Assembly (NCBI GenBank): GCA_964371615.1
Contig: CAYJMS010000002.1
Coordinates: 558,001-622,000, forward strand
Length of the DNA: 64,000 nucleotides
Direction: 5' to 3'
DNA from: SpSt-333 sp964371615
GTDB taxonomy: Bacteria; Bacteroidota; Ignavibacteria; UBA10030; UBA8401
In this document: piece after piece, positions 54,023-62,924 of the stretch
Numbering within the stretch: position 1 is the first letter of the stretch
Layout: each line of letters opens with the position of its first letter
Translations under genes and position numbers: made by a program
The notes under the pieces: generated by a model
Told to the model about the DNA's origin: nothing
What the model saw: only the letters and a program-made list of their open reading frames with translations
The model's database searches: none

Positions 54023-54322
54023 GTATCGCAATATTAATGGTGGAAATGAAAATTTAAGAATTGGGAAAACAACCAATATGCCTTAACACAATTCCTTTAC
54101 AAGATAGAATCGGTAACAAACTGCGGCAGATTGTTCTCCTTTGTTGAAGTGTTGATAGAAGTATGCATGCCAGTAACTGCCGTAAAATTAGATAATATTG
54201 ATTAAACATACAAGAAAGAATTACCGACCGGCGCCGTCCCGACAGTACCGAAGACGAGAAACGGAAATCCGCCTCATTCACAATAAATCCCGCTGTTTTG
54301 TTCTCCCTGAATACCGCTGAGG
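54023..54322. other. 300-bp gap upstream of sprA
   Basis: This region separates rmuC from sprA. It contains a 90-codon minus-strand frame (54054-54326) with Cys/Arg-rich composition and no family resemblance, which I do not accept as a gene. No hairpin with a T-tract is obvious. It most likely holds the sprA promoter and leader. Confidence 0.45.
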
Positions 54323-55669
54323 TCACGGTTCATCGGAACGATCAAGAAATTTCTGATCGATCGTTTTTGTCGTTTTTGCCCCGAGGGTTTTCAGATTTTC
54401 GATGCTACGGACAATGTTCCCGCGTCCTTCCACCAGTTTGGACATTGCATCCCTGTACGTCTCCTTCGCGGAATCCATCTTTTTCCCCACTTCGGTCAGA
54501 TCGTTGACGAAGCCGACGAACTTATCATAGAGCGCTCCCCCCTGTTTTGCGATATCGATCGCATTGCGGGTCTGTTTCTCCTGCTTCCAGATCGATGCAA
54601 TAGTGCCGAGCGTCGCCAGCAGTGTCGAGGGACTGACGACGACGATTTTCCGTTCCCATGCATAGTTGAACAGTTCCTGATCCGCCTGCACCGCAATGCC
54701 GAAGGACGATTCGATCGGTACGAACATCAGCACGAATTCCGGAGAGTTGAACAGCTCCGCAGACTGGTAATTTTTTTCGCCGAGTAATTTTATATGGCTC
54801 CGGAGCGATGCGACATGTTCTTTCTTGCGCAATTCACGCTCTTCGTCCGTGTCGGCATTGACCAGCATTTCATAGGCGGTCAGTGACACTTTGGAATCGA
54901 TGATGATATGCTTGTTCTCCGGAAGATAGACCACAAAATCCGGTTTGATCGTTTCCCCTTCGACATTCTGCGTGACCACCTGTGATTTATACTCCCGATC
55001 CTTTTCCAGGCCGGAGCGTTCGAGGATTTTTTCCAGAACCAATTCGCCCCAATTCCCTTGTTTCTTGGTATCGCCCTTCAGTGCTTTTGTCAGATTGATC
55101 GTTTCCTCGCTCATCCGGACATTGAGATCCTGCAGTTTCCGTACCTCCTCTTTCAGGCTGAACGTCTCCCGGCTTTCCTTGTCGTAGGTTTCTTCCACCT
55201 TCTTCCTGAACTCATCCAGTTTCTCCTTCAGCGGCGACAGGACGATGTCGAGATGTTCCCTGTTCTGCTCGGTGAATTTTTTCGTCTTCTCTTCCAGAAT
55301 AATGCCGGCAATGTTCTGAAATTCTGCGGTCAGTTTTTTATTCATCTCTCCGGATTCCGCCTTCTGCTCTTCCAGACGCTGGAGAAGATTCTTATTGTCG
55401 GTGACCGCCTGTGTGTATTGCCGCGCCAGTTCATCACTCTTTCGCCGTTCCGCCTCCAGTTCGGTTTTTGTCTGTGTCAGAGCGGCTTCAATATGCAATT
55501 TCCCCTCTCCTAGTTTTGCCGCATCGGTCTGCAACACCGTGATGCGTTCCTGTATCCGCTCCAATTCCTCCTTCGAGATTGCGGAGGGGCGATGATATTT
55601 CGATTTTGCGACGAACCAACCGATTCCTCCGCCCAGCAATACGCCGATTATTAAATAAATGAATTCCAT
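54323..55669 (-). CDS. rmuC: RmuC-family DNA recombination protein
   Basis: RmuC limits rearrangements at inverted repeats; its domain is a predicted PD-(D/E)xK nuclease fold. The 448 residues start with one membrane helix (FIYLIIGVLLGGGIGWFVA), go on with a long coiled coil (about 35-200), and then the core: GNWGELVLEKILERSGLEKD, IKPDFVVYLPENKHIIIDSK (the PD...D-K nuclease-like motif), SPEFVLMFVPIESSF and VVVSPSTLLATLGTIASIWK. Length and order match the family. Confidence 0.94.
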   Translation of the reverse strand: MEFIYLIIGVLLGGGIGWFVAKSKYHRPSAISKEELERIQERITVLQTDAAKLGEGKLHIEAALTQTKTELEAERRKSDELARQYTQAVTDNKNLLQRLEEQKAESGEMNKKLTAEFQNIAGIILEEKTKKFTEQNREHLDIVLSPLKEKLDEFRKKVEETYDKESRETFSLKEEVRKLQDLNVRMSEETINLTKALKGDTKKQGNWGELVLEKILERSGLEKDREYKSQVVTQNVEGETIKPDFVVYLPENKHIIIDSKVSLTAYEMLVNADTDEERELRKKEHVASLRSHIKLLGEKNYQSAELFNSPEFVLMFVPIESSFGIAVQADQELFNYAWERKIVVVSPSTLLATLGTIASIWKQEKQTRNAIDIAKQGGALYDKFVGFVNDLTEVGKKMDSAKETYRDAMSKLVEGRGNIVRSIENLKTLGAKTTKTIDQKFLDRSDEP

Positions 55670-55687
55670 AACGCTTTCGATCCGGTA

Positions 55688-56824
55688 CTATTGAATGAAA
55701 AAGAAAATTATTACGACAATCAGGATGCTCAGCATCAGCACCCGTGCATAGAACATACTCCAATTTTTGATGCGATGCCACACGTATGAAACGGCGATCG
55801 TTGCCGCAATCAAGACGGCTGTCATTCCAATCACTTCGGTGATCGTCCTCGTTTCTCCGATGATGATATTAGCGCTTCGAGCGTTGAAGAATTCGCCGTA
55901 TATCACCAGCAAATGTCCGGCATACGCCACGAGTGATTCCGATCCGACCACGCTCACCATCGAGCGTCCCGACCGGTACCGCTGCTCCCAAAACCAGAGC
56001 ACGGAAAGAAGCATCAGCACGATACCGAGTCGAAGAAAGAAAAATCCGGGATTGGCTCTTCCGTATTCGTGCGCCGGCAGGAATGTGTATGGAATAAAAT
56101 CCATCAGCAGCGGTATTCCGATGAATACCATTCCGGCCAGAAAAATCAAAAAAAACATTCTCCTGTCGCCAAGCCGATCTTTCCATACAACGGTCAATTG
56201 CGCGGTCACTCCTCCGCACAGTGCAAATCCCATCCACGGTAACAACGGAAACAGAGATCCATGCGCGGCGGTAAGGTAATTAGCGAGCGGCACCGGCAGC
56301 AGGTGATCGATATTCCGGTCGTACAAATACGGCGTGCCGTAGATGACCGCCAGCGCCACCACCGCCATGCCGGGCAGAAATCTTTTCCGGTCACGGAGCA
56401 CCAGTACGAGACCCAGCAGTACCAGAAGCGAAACGGCAATTGCATGCAACACGTCGATCTTCCAGAAGATCGCCCATCCCTCCCACGGCAGTTGCGACAA
56501 CGCCGAATATGAAAAGACCGGGATATGGAGTGCATAGCCGACGGCAAGAATTTGGAGCATCCTGGCGATTTGTTTCCACAGCACCGGCGTGCCGCGGAGG
56601 TAGTCGTCCCATTTTCTCTGTGCCACCAGCACAAAGGCATACCCCGACACAAAGAGAAACGACGGTGCGACCAAACCATTAATAAAATTCAGGATGGGAA
56701 ACCACGCCGCTTCGCGCACTTCCGGCAGAAGAAAGGCGTTGACGACATGCACTTCGATCATCACCAGTACTGCCCATCCCCGGAGAAGATCGATATACAC
56801 GAATCGTTGTTTCGGTTGGTTCAT
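55688..56824 (-). CDS. HGSNAT-like membrane acyltransferase, copy 1
   Basis: A 378-residue inner-membrane protein with about 10 hydrophobic segments. The N-terminus (RFVYIDLLRGWAVLVMIEVH) and FINGLVAPSFLFVSGYAFVL are the hallmarks of the heparan-alpha-glucosaminide N-acetyltransferase catalytic domain family, which uses acetyl-CoA to modify sugars across a membrane. The first-loop histidine (IEVH) is a candidate catalytic residue. The next gene upstream (copy 2) is a paralogue that ends one base before this start. Substrate in this organism is unknown. Confidence 0.85.
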   Translation of the reverse strand: MNQPKQRFVYIDLLRGWAVLVMIEVHVVNAFLLPEVREAAWFPILNFINGLVAPSFLFVSGYAFVLVAQRKWDDYLRGTPVLWKQIARMLQILAVGYALHIPVFSYSALSQLPWEGWAIFWKIDVLHAIAVSLLVLLGLVLVLRDRKRFLPGMAVVALAVIYGTPYLYDRNIDHLLPVPLANYLTAAHGSLFPLLPWMGFALCGGVTAQLTVVWKDRLGDRRMFFLIFLAGMVFIGIPLLMDFIPYTFLPAHEYGRANPGFFFLRLGIVLMLLSVLWFWEQRYRSGRSMVSVVGSESLVAYAGHLLVIYGEFFNARSANIIIGETRTITEVIGMTAVLIAATIAVSYVWHRIKNWSMFYARVLMLSILIVVIIFFFIQ

Positions 56825-57967
56825 CTAAAATGGCCGAATGATGAAGAGAATAAAAAGAATGCCGGCAATCGAAAACTGCACGGTATTCGATGTCCCATAA
56901 TAATTCTTTTTAAAGTAATACCATCCGAACGCACACAATGCACTCCCTCCGGCTATCAGGACAAAGACCAATGCCGATTGCAGTACGGAAAAGCCCGACG
57001 TCATCGTCTGCTGTAATCCTCGGTTCAGCACGGAGCCGTACAGAATAACCAGATGCAAAATGTATATGAAGAGCGATTCCCTTCCCATGATCTGCGCCAC
57101 CATTGGACGGACCTTCCATGTATGTTCCGCATAGAACACTCCCGCCGTCGCCATGGCGACAAATCCGAGCCGTGCCAGGACGATCAGCGGATTAGCCTTC
57201 CACACATCGTGCAACGGATACATTCCGAACGGCACATCGATCAGCAGCAGCGGGACGATAAACGAAACGGCTCCCGCAATGGCGATATTCCGCATCAATA
57301 CAACGGCGTGGCGATGTTCCTTGGCGTGAATGAAGAACCAAGAGAAAAGAACTCCGACCAGCAGAAATCCCGACCACGGAAATACCGGAAACCAGGAATT
57401 ATTTTCCGCATTAAGATACGACAGCAGCCACAGCGGCACATCCTCCCTCAGCGTTGCGGACCAGGCGAAAGGCGCGCCGAAGATAATGACGGCCGCCAGA
57501 ACAGCGGTGAAGAGAACAAATCGTTTCTCCGTTTTCAACACCAACACGGCAAGCTGCAGAATCAACAACGTGATTGCGATACAATGCAGCGCGTCCACCT
57601 GCAGGAATGACGCAATCTCCGACTGCGTCGCTTCGGTCATAATCTTTTGAAGCGAAAAGTAAGGAAGATGCAATGCATACCCGATGATCAACAACGAGAC
57701 AAATCGTCCGATTCTCCTCTGCACCTTCCGGGAAAAGACAATATGGTCTTCCCACTTCTTGAACGTAGAGATACCGAATGCAACACCCGACGCAAAAAGA
57801 AACAACGGCGCAATGAAACCATGGAAAAAATCGTGCGCCGTGAAGAGTGCGTGATGACGCACGGAATACTCCAGCGTCGCATCGAACGTATGCCCCTGGA
57901 TCATAAAGAGCACAGCGATGAACCGGAGCAGATCGATAAAGAGATATCGTTGTTTGGAATGAAGCAT
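56825..57967 (-). CDS. HGSNAT-like membrane acyltransferase, copy 2
   Basis: A 380-residue paralogue of the following gene. It has the same layout: RYLFIDLLRFIAVLFMIQGH, DFFHGFIAPLFLFASGVAFG, then about ten membrane segments, and FPWSGFLLVGVLFSWFFIH in the middle. The histidine of MIQGH matches the one in copy 1. The two genes are exactly adjacent and so are surely co-transcribed. They may form a complex or acetylate two positions of the same glycan. Upstream is the repeat-rich gap to kbl. Confidence 0.85.
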   Translation of the reverse strand: MLHSKQRYLFIDLLRFIAVLFMIQGHTFDATLEYSVRHHALFTAHDFFHGFIAPLFLFASGVAFGISTFKKWEDHIVFSRKVQRRIGRFVSLLIIGYALHLPYFSLQKIMTEATQSEIASFLQVDALHCIAITLLILQLAVLVLKTEKRFVLFTAVLAAVIIFGAPFAWSATLREDVPLWLLSYLNAENNSWFPVFPWSGFLLVGVLFSWFFIHAKEHRHAVVLMRNIAIAGAVSFIVPLLLIDVPFGMYPLHDVWKANPLIVLARLGFVAMATAGVFYAEHTWKVRPMVAQIMGRESLFIYILHLVILYGSVLNRGLQQTMTSGFSVLQSALVFVLIAGGSALCAFGWYYFKKNYYGTSNTVQFSIAGILFILFIIRPF

Positions 57968-58088
57968 TAGTTAATGAAAAACAAATTCATTTTATGATTT
58001 TATGATTTGATGATTTTGTGATTCCAAAATTACGAGATTACAAGAATACATGATTAAGGATGAAGGATGATTTATGAATGAGAGTCGT

Positions 58089-58136
58089 TGAGTATATGAG
58101 TATATGAGTATATGAGTATATGAGTAGTTGAGTAGT
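58089..58136. repeat. 8-bp tandem repeat, six units
   Basis: Four perfect copies of TGAGTATA followed by two copies of TGAGTAGT. It lies in the 391-bp gap between the acyltransferase pair and kbl; no gene is seen here. Confidence 0.9.
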
Positions 58137-58186
58137 TGAATTGTGCCATTAATGATTGCAAAATTACAAAGTTGCAAGATTGGAAG

Positions 58187-58240
58187 TCAGATGACAGACG
58201 ACAGATAACAGATGTCAGATGTCAGATAACAGATGACAGA
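58187..58240. repeat. Degenerate CAGAT(G/A)(T/A)CA repeat
   Basis: Roughly 7-10-base units of the form CAGATGT, CAGATAA and CAGATGA are strung together with small changes. This is the second of three simple-repeat blocks in the same gap. Confidence 0.75.
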
Positions 58241-58250
58241 TTACTAATTA

Positions 58251-58291
58251 CCAATGACCAATGACCAATGACCAATTACCAATGACCAATT
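58251..58291. repeat. CCAATGA/CCAATTA 7-bp tandem repeat
   Basis: Six copies of CCAAT(G/T)(A) in a row with a strict 7-base period, directly after the CAGAT block. The final copies change to CCAATT. After this, a T-rich stretch with GGTGTCTTGGTGGTTAT runs to the kbl stop. Confidence 0.85.
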
Positions 58292-58358
58292 CCTAATTCC
58301 TTTTTTTGGTGTCTTGGTGGTTATTTTTGTTTTGTGATTTGGTGGCTGTTTTTGTTTT

Positions 58359-59585
58359 TTATATATTTTGAAGGACTTTCATCTTCCTGCCGACTGATTC
58401 AAAAGCGTTCAGCGCATGGTCGATATCTTTTTTAGACAATGCGGCGGAGATCTGGACACGGAGCCGTGCCTCTCCCTTCGGTACGACTGGGAACCACAAG
58501 CCTTTTACGTACACACCCGCCTTTAACAATGCGGCGCTCATATCCTGAGCGAGCGACGCGTCGCCGAGCATCACCGGAACAATCGGATGATCCCCTTCCA
58601 GGATGGTGAATCCGAGCGATCGGATCTCCTTGCGGAAATAGGCGGTGTTATCGTGCAGCCGCCTGACGATGGAACGGTCTTTGGTGAGCAGATCGATTGC
58701 GGCAATACTGGCCATCACCACCGACGGCGGAAGCGAATTGGAGAATGTGTACGGACGGGCCTTTTGCCGGAGATATTCCACCATTGTTTCCGTTCCGCTT
58801 ACATATCCCCCCAACGCACCGCCGATTGCTTTGCCCAGCGTGCCGGTGAGGACGTCCACTTTTCCGAGCACGCCGAATTTTTCCGGAGTTCCTCTCCCCG
58901 TTTTCCCGACTACTCCGATGGCGTGACAATCATCCACAAACAGCATGGCGTTGTACCGTTTCGCCAGCGCCACAAGATCCGCCACATGCGCATAACTTCC
59001 CTCCATGCTGAAGACTCCGTCCGTGGCAATGAATTTAAACCGGTACTCAGCATTCTTGTCCGCTTCGAGCAATTGTTCCAGCTGCGCCAGATCGTTGTTC
59101 CGGTAGATTTTTTTATCGGTGGTTTCCGGTTTGCACAAGCGCATGCCGTCGATGATGCTGGCGTGGTTCAGTCCATCCGTATAGATAACATCGCGATAAT
59201 TGTCGTAGCCGAGTTTTTCGTTCGTCAGCGATGCGAAGAAGGCGTTGTTGGCGGCAAACGCGGAGGAAAACAGGATCGTGGCTTCCGTGCCGACAAATTT
59301 GGATATCTTTTTTTCCAGTTCCAGGTGGATAGTCTGTGTGCCGCAGATGAATCGGACGGACGCCATGCCGTATCCGTATTCCTTGATCGCCTCGATCGCC
59401 GCTTTTTTTACGACGGGATGATTGGACATCCCCAGGTAGTTGTTGGAAGCGAGCATCACCACCTTTTTTCCTTTGACCGTTACCGATCCTGCCTGCGGCG
59501 TGGAAAAAGCCGTTTCATGTTTATACGTGTTTGCATCGCGAATGCGTGATATCTCTTGTTGAAGTATGCCGGTATATTCCATCAT
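58359..59585 (-). CDS. kbl: Glycine C-acetyltransferase (2-amino-3-ketobutyrate CoA ligase)
   Basis: PLP enzyme of the alpha-oxoamine synthase family. The 408 residues show VVMLASNNYLGMSNHPVV, SVRFICGTQTIHLELEKKI (typical of Kbl), YTDGLNHASIIDGMRL, FIATDGVFSMEGSYAHV, FVDDCHAIGVVGKTGRG and the PLP lysine at residue 252 in LTGTLGKAIGGALGG. Kbl converts 2-amino-3-ketobutyrate to glycine and acetyl-CoA. An 8-amino-7-oxononanoate synthase or a serine palmitoyltransferase is the alternative, and no threonine dehydrogenase is nearby to settle this. Confidence 0.88.
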   Translation of the reverse strand: MMEYTGILQQEISRIRDANTYKHETAFSTPQAGSVTVKGKKVVMLASNNYLGMSNHPVVKKAAIEAIKEYGYGMASVRFICGTQTIHLELEKKISKFVGTEATILFSSAFAANNAFFASLTNEKLGYDNYRDVIYTDGLNHASIIDGMRLCKPETTDKKIYRNNDLAQLEQLLEADKNAEYRFKFIATDGVFSMEGSYAHVADLVALAKRYNAMLFVDDCHAIGVVGKTGRGTPEKFGVLGKVDVLTGTLGKAIGGALGGYVSGTETMVEYLRQKARPYTFSNSLPPSVVMASIAAIDLLTKDRSIVRRLHDNTAYFRKEIRSLGFTILEGDHPIVPVMLGDASLAQDMSAALLKAGVYVKGLWFPVVPKGEARLRVQISAALSKKDIDHALNAFESVGRKMKVLQNI

Positions 59586-59651
59586 GTTCTCCGAAATAAT
59601 ATGTGATCTGATACGGCCGATTTGGTCTACAGCCGGTAAAGCGATGTACGA

Positions 59652-61034
59652 TCAATGTTTGATCATTCGAACGGCAAACGATCCGTCAATGCCGTGCCGG
59701 TGCGGATATGAATCGACATAGCCGTCCGGGTGAACCATCTTTGCGTTGACATACTTTACGGCATGATCGATGGTAAATTCAGAGTGACGTTCAAGAAATT
59801 TTTTCACCAACATAAAGTTCTCTTCCGGTTCGATGGTGCAGGTACTGTACACCAACGCTCCGCCCTGCCGGAGCAGCCTTGCCGCATTCTCCAGCAGTGC
59901 ATCCTGGCTGCCGGTAATTTCCATGATATCGCGCAATTCCCGCTTGATCTTGATATCCGGTTTTTTCTGCAGTACGCCGAGTCCGGAACAGGGGGCATCA
60001 ACGATAATCTTATCCGCAACAGCCGTTTCGAAGACGGCGCCGTCGCCGGCAACATATTCCACATTGGTGATGCCGAGCCGTTCGCAGCCGGTCTTCACCA
60101 ATGACAACCGCGTTTGATATTTATCAACGGCAATGATCGTGCCCTGATTCTTCATCGTTTCCCCGAAGAACGTTGTCTTGCCTCCGGGCGCGGAGCAGAG
60201 ATCGATGACACGTTCCCCCGGCTGCACATCCAGCAGAGTGGCGGCAATACCGGCGCTTTCATCCTGCACGGTAAAGAATCCGCGGCGAAAGATCTCCGTT
60301 TGCGAGATGTTGGCGAGATTTGAGGTCCGTACGAATGTCGGAAGGAATTCCGACCGCTCATAGGAAATATTATGCAGTTCGAACATCTTCATAAAATCCT
60401 CGACGGACGTCTTCAGCGTGTTCACCCGGAGCGTCAGTCCCGGTTTTTGATTCTGCGCTTCCAGCAGTTTTTCCGTCTCGTAAAATCCAAACCGGTTCAT
60501 CCACCGGCGGACCATCCACAACGGAAACGAGTACATGGTGGAGAGATACAACGCCGCGTCGTTCTGCACGTCGGGATAGTGTATTCCCTCCTTATTCCGG
60601 ATGATGTTGCGCAGCACGCCGTTCACCAGTCCCGCCGCTTTATCCCCCCGCACCCGCTTCATGAACTCCACCGCTTCGTTCACCGCCGCATGGTCCGGCA
60701 CCTTGTCGAGAAACAGGATTTGATACAACGCCGCCCGCAGCGTGTTCCGCACCGTCACTTCCGCTTTCGAGAAATTGCCGTGAAAAAATCCGTTCAGCAC
60801 CCAATCCAGTTTCGACTGCCATCGCAGAACGCCGTGGACGATTTCCGTCAGCAGCGCTTTGTCGAAATCGTTGAATTCGTTCGACCGGAGTTCGGAATCG
60901 ATCAGTTTGTCCAGATACGAATCGGTCCGTTCCACACGGTTGAGGATCTTGACCGACGTGCCGCGCACGCCGCTGAAGAGATTTTTCGGTTCGTCGTTGT
61001 GTTGTTGTTCCATAGGTGTACCGCTCATTGGCAT
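59652..61034 (-). CDS. rsmB: 16S rRNA m5C967 methyltransferase
   Basis: An SAM-dependent rRNA methyltransferase. A NusB-like RNA-binding domain at the N-terminus (RVERTDSYLDKLIDSELRSN, ALYQILFLDKVPDHAAVNEA) is followed by the RsmB catalytic domain: RRGFFTVQDESAGIAATLLD, VIDLCSAPGGKTTF (SAM site), VDAPCSGLGVLQKKPDIK with the PCSG catalytic cysteine, and ALVYSTCTIEPEENFMLVKK with the TC motif. The start is uncertain among ATGs at 61034, 61028 and 61013, all after the GlmU-like stop. A further ATG at 61106 would overlap that gene. Confidence 0.93.
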   Translation of the reverse strand: MPMSGTPMEQQHNDEPKNLFSGVRGTSVKILNRVERTDSYLDKLIDSELRSNEFNDFDKALLTEIVHGVLRWQSKLDWVLNGFFHGNFSKAEVTVRNTLRAALYQILFLDKVPDHAAVNEAVEFMKRVRGDKAAGLVNGVLRNIIRNKEGIHYPDVQNDAALYLSTMYSFPLWMVRRWMNRFGFYETEKLLEAQNQKPGLTLRVNTLKTSVEDFMKMFELHNISYERSEFLPTFVRTSNLANISQTEIFRRGFFTVQDESAGIAATLLDVQPGERVIDLCSAPGGKTTFFGETMKNQGTIIAVDKYQTRLSLVKTGCERLGITNVEYVAGDGAVFETAVADKIIVDAPCSGLGVLQKKPDIKIKRELRDIMEITGSQDALLENAARLLRQGGALVYSTCTIEPEENFMLVKKFLERHSEFTIDHAVKYVNAKMVHPDGYVDSYPHRHGIDGSFAVRMIKH

Positions 61035-61071
61035 TATTGAAATCGCATGTCCGTTGTCCGATCCGGATTTC

Positions 61072-62340
61072 TTATAACGGCATTCCGCGCTTGCGGCGTT
61101 CCGCACCGGTCAGGCCGAACAGGGTGGTGAATAATTCTTTTTCCGCCTCGGTCAGCGTAATTCCCCGACGGATCATCACTTTGACGGCGACGTCCACCGC
61201 CTTGTCGAGATTATAGGTTGTGAACGTCTCTCCCGCCGCTCCCCAGGAAAAGGACGGAACATATTTCGGCGGGAATCCCGTCCCGAACACATTGCTCGAG
61301 ACGCCGATCACCGTTCCCGTGTTAAAGGTGGAGTTGATCGCCGTCTTGGAATGGTCGCCGATGGTGACGCCGACAAACTGCATGCCGCTGTCCACCGGTT
61401 CTCCGTTCACATACACCTTTACCGGGCCATAGTTGTTTTTCAGATCGCTGGTGACAGTGCCGGCGCCGCAGTTTACCCACGCACCGAGATAGGAATGGCC
61501 GATGAATCCGTCGTGCTGTTTGTTGGAATAGCTGTGAATGATCGTCTCTTCGATCTCGCCCCCAACTTTGCAGACGGGACCGATGCTTGTATTATGATAA
61601 ATTTTTGCGCCGGATTTTACCACGGAATTGTCGCCGATCCACGCCGGCCCCATAATCGTGGAGAAGGGCTGGATCACGACATTCCTGCCGATGTAGACCG
61701 GACCATCCTCCGCATCAATCACAACTCCCGGTTTGATGATCGCTCCCGGTGAAATAAATATATCTTTCTCGTTCAGCAAATGAACGCCGGGATAGAGGGT
61801 GTAGGCAGACGATTCCATTGCCACGCCCCGCGTCAATGTTGCATAGTCGTTGCGCAGCTGGGCGCCGTTGTGTTTAATCAGATCCCATGGATAGTGCACC
61901 ACGTCCGCTGATACCTGCTGCACCGGGAGACCGTCAAAATCCTGCGGAATAAAAAGACCGTTTATCCTCTGTTTCAACTCCGTCAATTTTTTCCCGCTCA
62001 CCCTTGCCGCAACCGGCGTTTCGCCGTTGAGATAGAGCATATCCCCGCCGTTCAGGGGAATCTCTATCGCGAGCTGTGTGTTCACAATAGTCCTGCCATT
62101 GATAAACAGCACGCTGTCCGCTTCGATGTGATTGACCGTAAGAGTGGAATTACGCAGACGCATGTAGTCCGCAAGATACGAACGGCAGTGAAGCGATACC
62201 GCCGTATCGGGATACGCATGCTGAACTTTTTCCTTGAGGGAGAGAATCCCGCACCGGAGATTGAAGACTGGCCGGAAATAGACAAGAGGAAGAAGACGGG
62301 CATATGCTTCGTCTTCAAACAGGCAGATCTGTGTAGCCAT
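61072..62340 (-). CDS. GlmU-family protein with left-handed beta-helix
   Basis: A 422-residue protein of the Bacteroidota-type putative sugar nucleotidyl transferase family. The N-terminal ~190 residues (ICLFEDEAYARLLPLVYFRP) are a reduced nucleotidyltransferase-like domain. The rest holds hexapeptide repeats (GAIIKPGVVIDAEDGPVYIG, IQPFSTIMGPAWIGDNSVVK, TVTSDLKNNYGPVKVYVNG) as in the acetyltransferase part of GlmU, including a GTVTSDLKNNYG loop. The signature GxG loop of GlmU-N is not seen, so it may complement the separate GlmU-N-like protein at 40948-41697. Confidence 0.85.
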   Translation of the reverse strand: MATQICLFEDEAYARLLPLVYFRPVFNLRCGILSLKEKVQHAYPDTAVSLHCRSYLADYMRLRNSTLTVNHIEADSVLFINGRTIVNTQLAIEIPLNGGDMLYLNGETPVAARVSGKKLTELKQRINGLFIPQDFDGLPVQQVSADVVHYPWDLIKHNGAQLRNDYATLTRGVAMESSAYTLYPGVHLLNEKDIFISPGAIIKPGVVIDAEDGPVYIGRNVVIQPFSTIMGPAWIGDNSVVKSGAKIYHNTSIGPVCKVGGEIEETIIHSYSNKQHDGFIGHSYLGAWVNCGAGTVTSDLKNNYGPVKVYVNGEPVDSGMQFVGVTIGDHSKTAINSTFNTGTVIGVSSNVFGTGFPPKYVPSFSWGAAGETFTTYNLDKAVDVAVKVMIRRGITLTEAEKELFTTLFGLTGAERRKRGMPL

Positions 62341-62374
62341 AGGTGCCTTTCAGGTGCTACGCGTTGCTTTAAGT

Positions 62375-62402
62375 CACCACAGAGTTCACGGAGAACACGG
62401 AG
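62375..62402 (+). repeat. Inverted-repeat copy left of the GxxExxY gene
   Basis: A 28-base run of CAC(A/G)GAG-type modules. It shares a 14-base identical core (GAGTTCACGGAGAA) with the reverse complement of the repeat at 62876-62905. It ends five bases after the GxxExxY stop. Confidence 0.85.
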
Positions 62403-62407
62403 ACTTA

Positions 62408-62785
62408 TTAAAGGACGTATCGTTTAATACCTTGCGAAACAACCGGTGTATTGAAATTAATTAACAATCCGACCCGAAGATTCGATAATTTCATATATGT
62501 CAAAATTTGCGCCTGATGGATCGGGAGAATACTCTCAACAGATTTCAATTCCAACAATATTTTATTTTCGACGACTATATCCAATCGATATCCACAATCA
62601 AGAGATACATCCTTATACCGAATGGGAAGCGGTTTTTGCCGTTCATATTGGATTTTTTTATTCAACAATTCATAACACAAACATTCTTCATAGGCTGATT
62701 CAAGAAGTCCCGGTCCCAAATTTTTATGAACTTCAATGCAAAGACCGATAATTTTTTCGGTTAATTCCGGACTATGCTTTAACAT
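62408..62785 (-). CDS. GxxExxY protein (PD-(D/E)xK nuclease-fold)
   Basis: A 125-residue protein of the GxxExxY family. The family motif is Gly26-Leu-Leu-Glu29-Ser-Ala-Tyr32 in LGPGLLESAYEECL. A PD-(D/E)xK-type core follows: Asp69 (GYRLDIVV), then Glu79 and Lys81 in LLELKSVE, and a His/Gln segment (PIHQAQILTYMKL). The ATG at 62785 is preferred; the open frame continues to 62854 but the added part is a hydrophobic run without family features. It stands alone between rpmE and the GlmU-like gene, bracketed by inverted repeats with the same 14-base core. The function of the family is unknown to me. Confidence 0.88.
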   Translation of the reverse strand: MLKHSPELTEKIIGLCIEVHKNLGPGLLESAYEECLCYELLNKKIQYERQKPLPIRYKDVSLDCGYRLDIVVENKILLELKSVESILPIHQAQILTYMKLSNLRVGLLINFNTPVVSQGIKRYVL

Positions 62786-62875
62786 TCGTATCAAGTCCAA
62801 ATGTTGATGCAAATGGAGAAATAAACACAAGAATATAATTACTCCAAACAGCAATCACAATTCCATTTTCCCTAA

Positions 62876-62905
62876 CTTCTCCGTGAACTCAGTGTCCTCC
62901 GTGGT
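62876..62905 (-). repeat. Inverted-repeat copy right of the GxxExxY gene
   Basis: Minus-strand reading is TACCACGGAGGACACTGAG followed by TTCACGGAGAAG. The core GAGTTCACGGAGAA is identical to that of the left copy at 62375-62402, in opposite orientation. About 90 bases separate it from the chosen gene start. Confidence 0.85.
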
Positions 62906-62924
62906 AAATTTTTCAATAAAATAA

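Noticed and set aside
54054..54326. 90-codon minus-strand frame between rmuC and sprA
   Set aside because: Overlaps both neighbours' ends, is Cys/Arg/Ser-rich and has no start signal or family resemblance.
58089..58291. Possible CRISPR array
   Set aside because: Repeat units are 7-10 bases, contiguous and without spacers. No cas gene is present.
58587..59549. 320-codon plus-strand open frame
   Set aside because: It lies wholly antisense to kbl, with Arg/His/Phe-rich composition and no recognisable domain.
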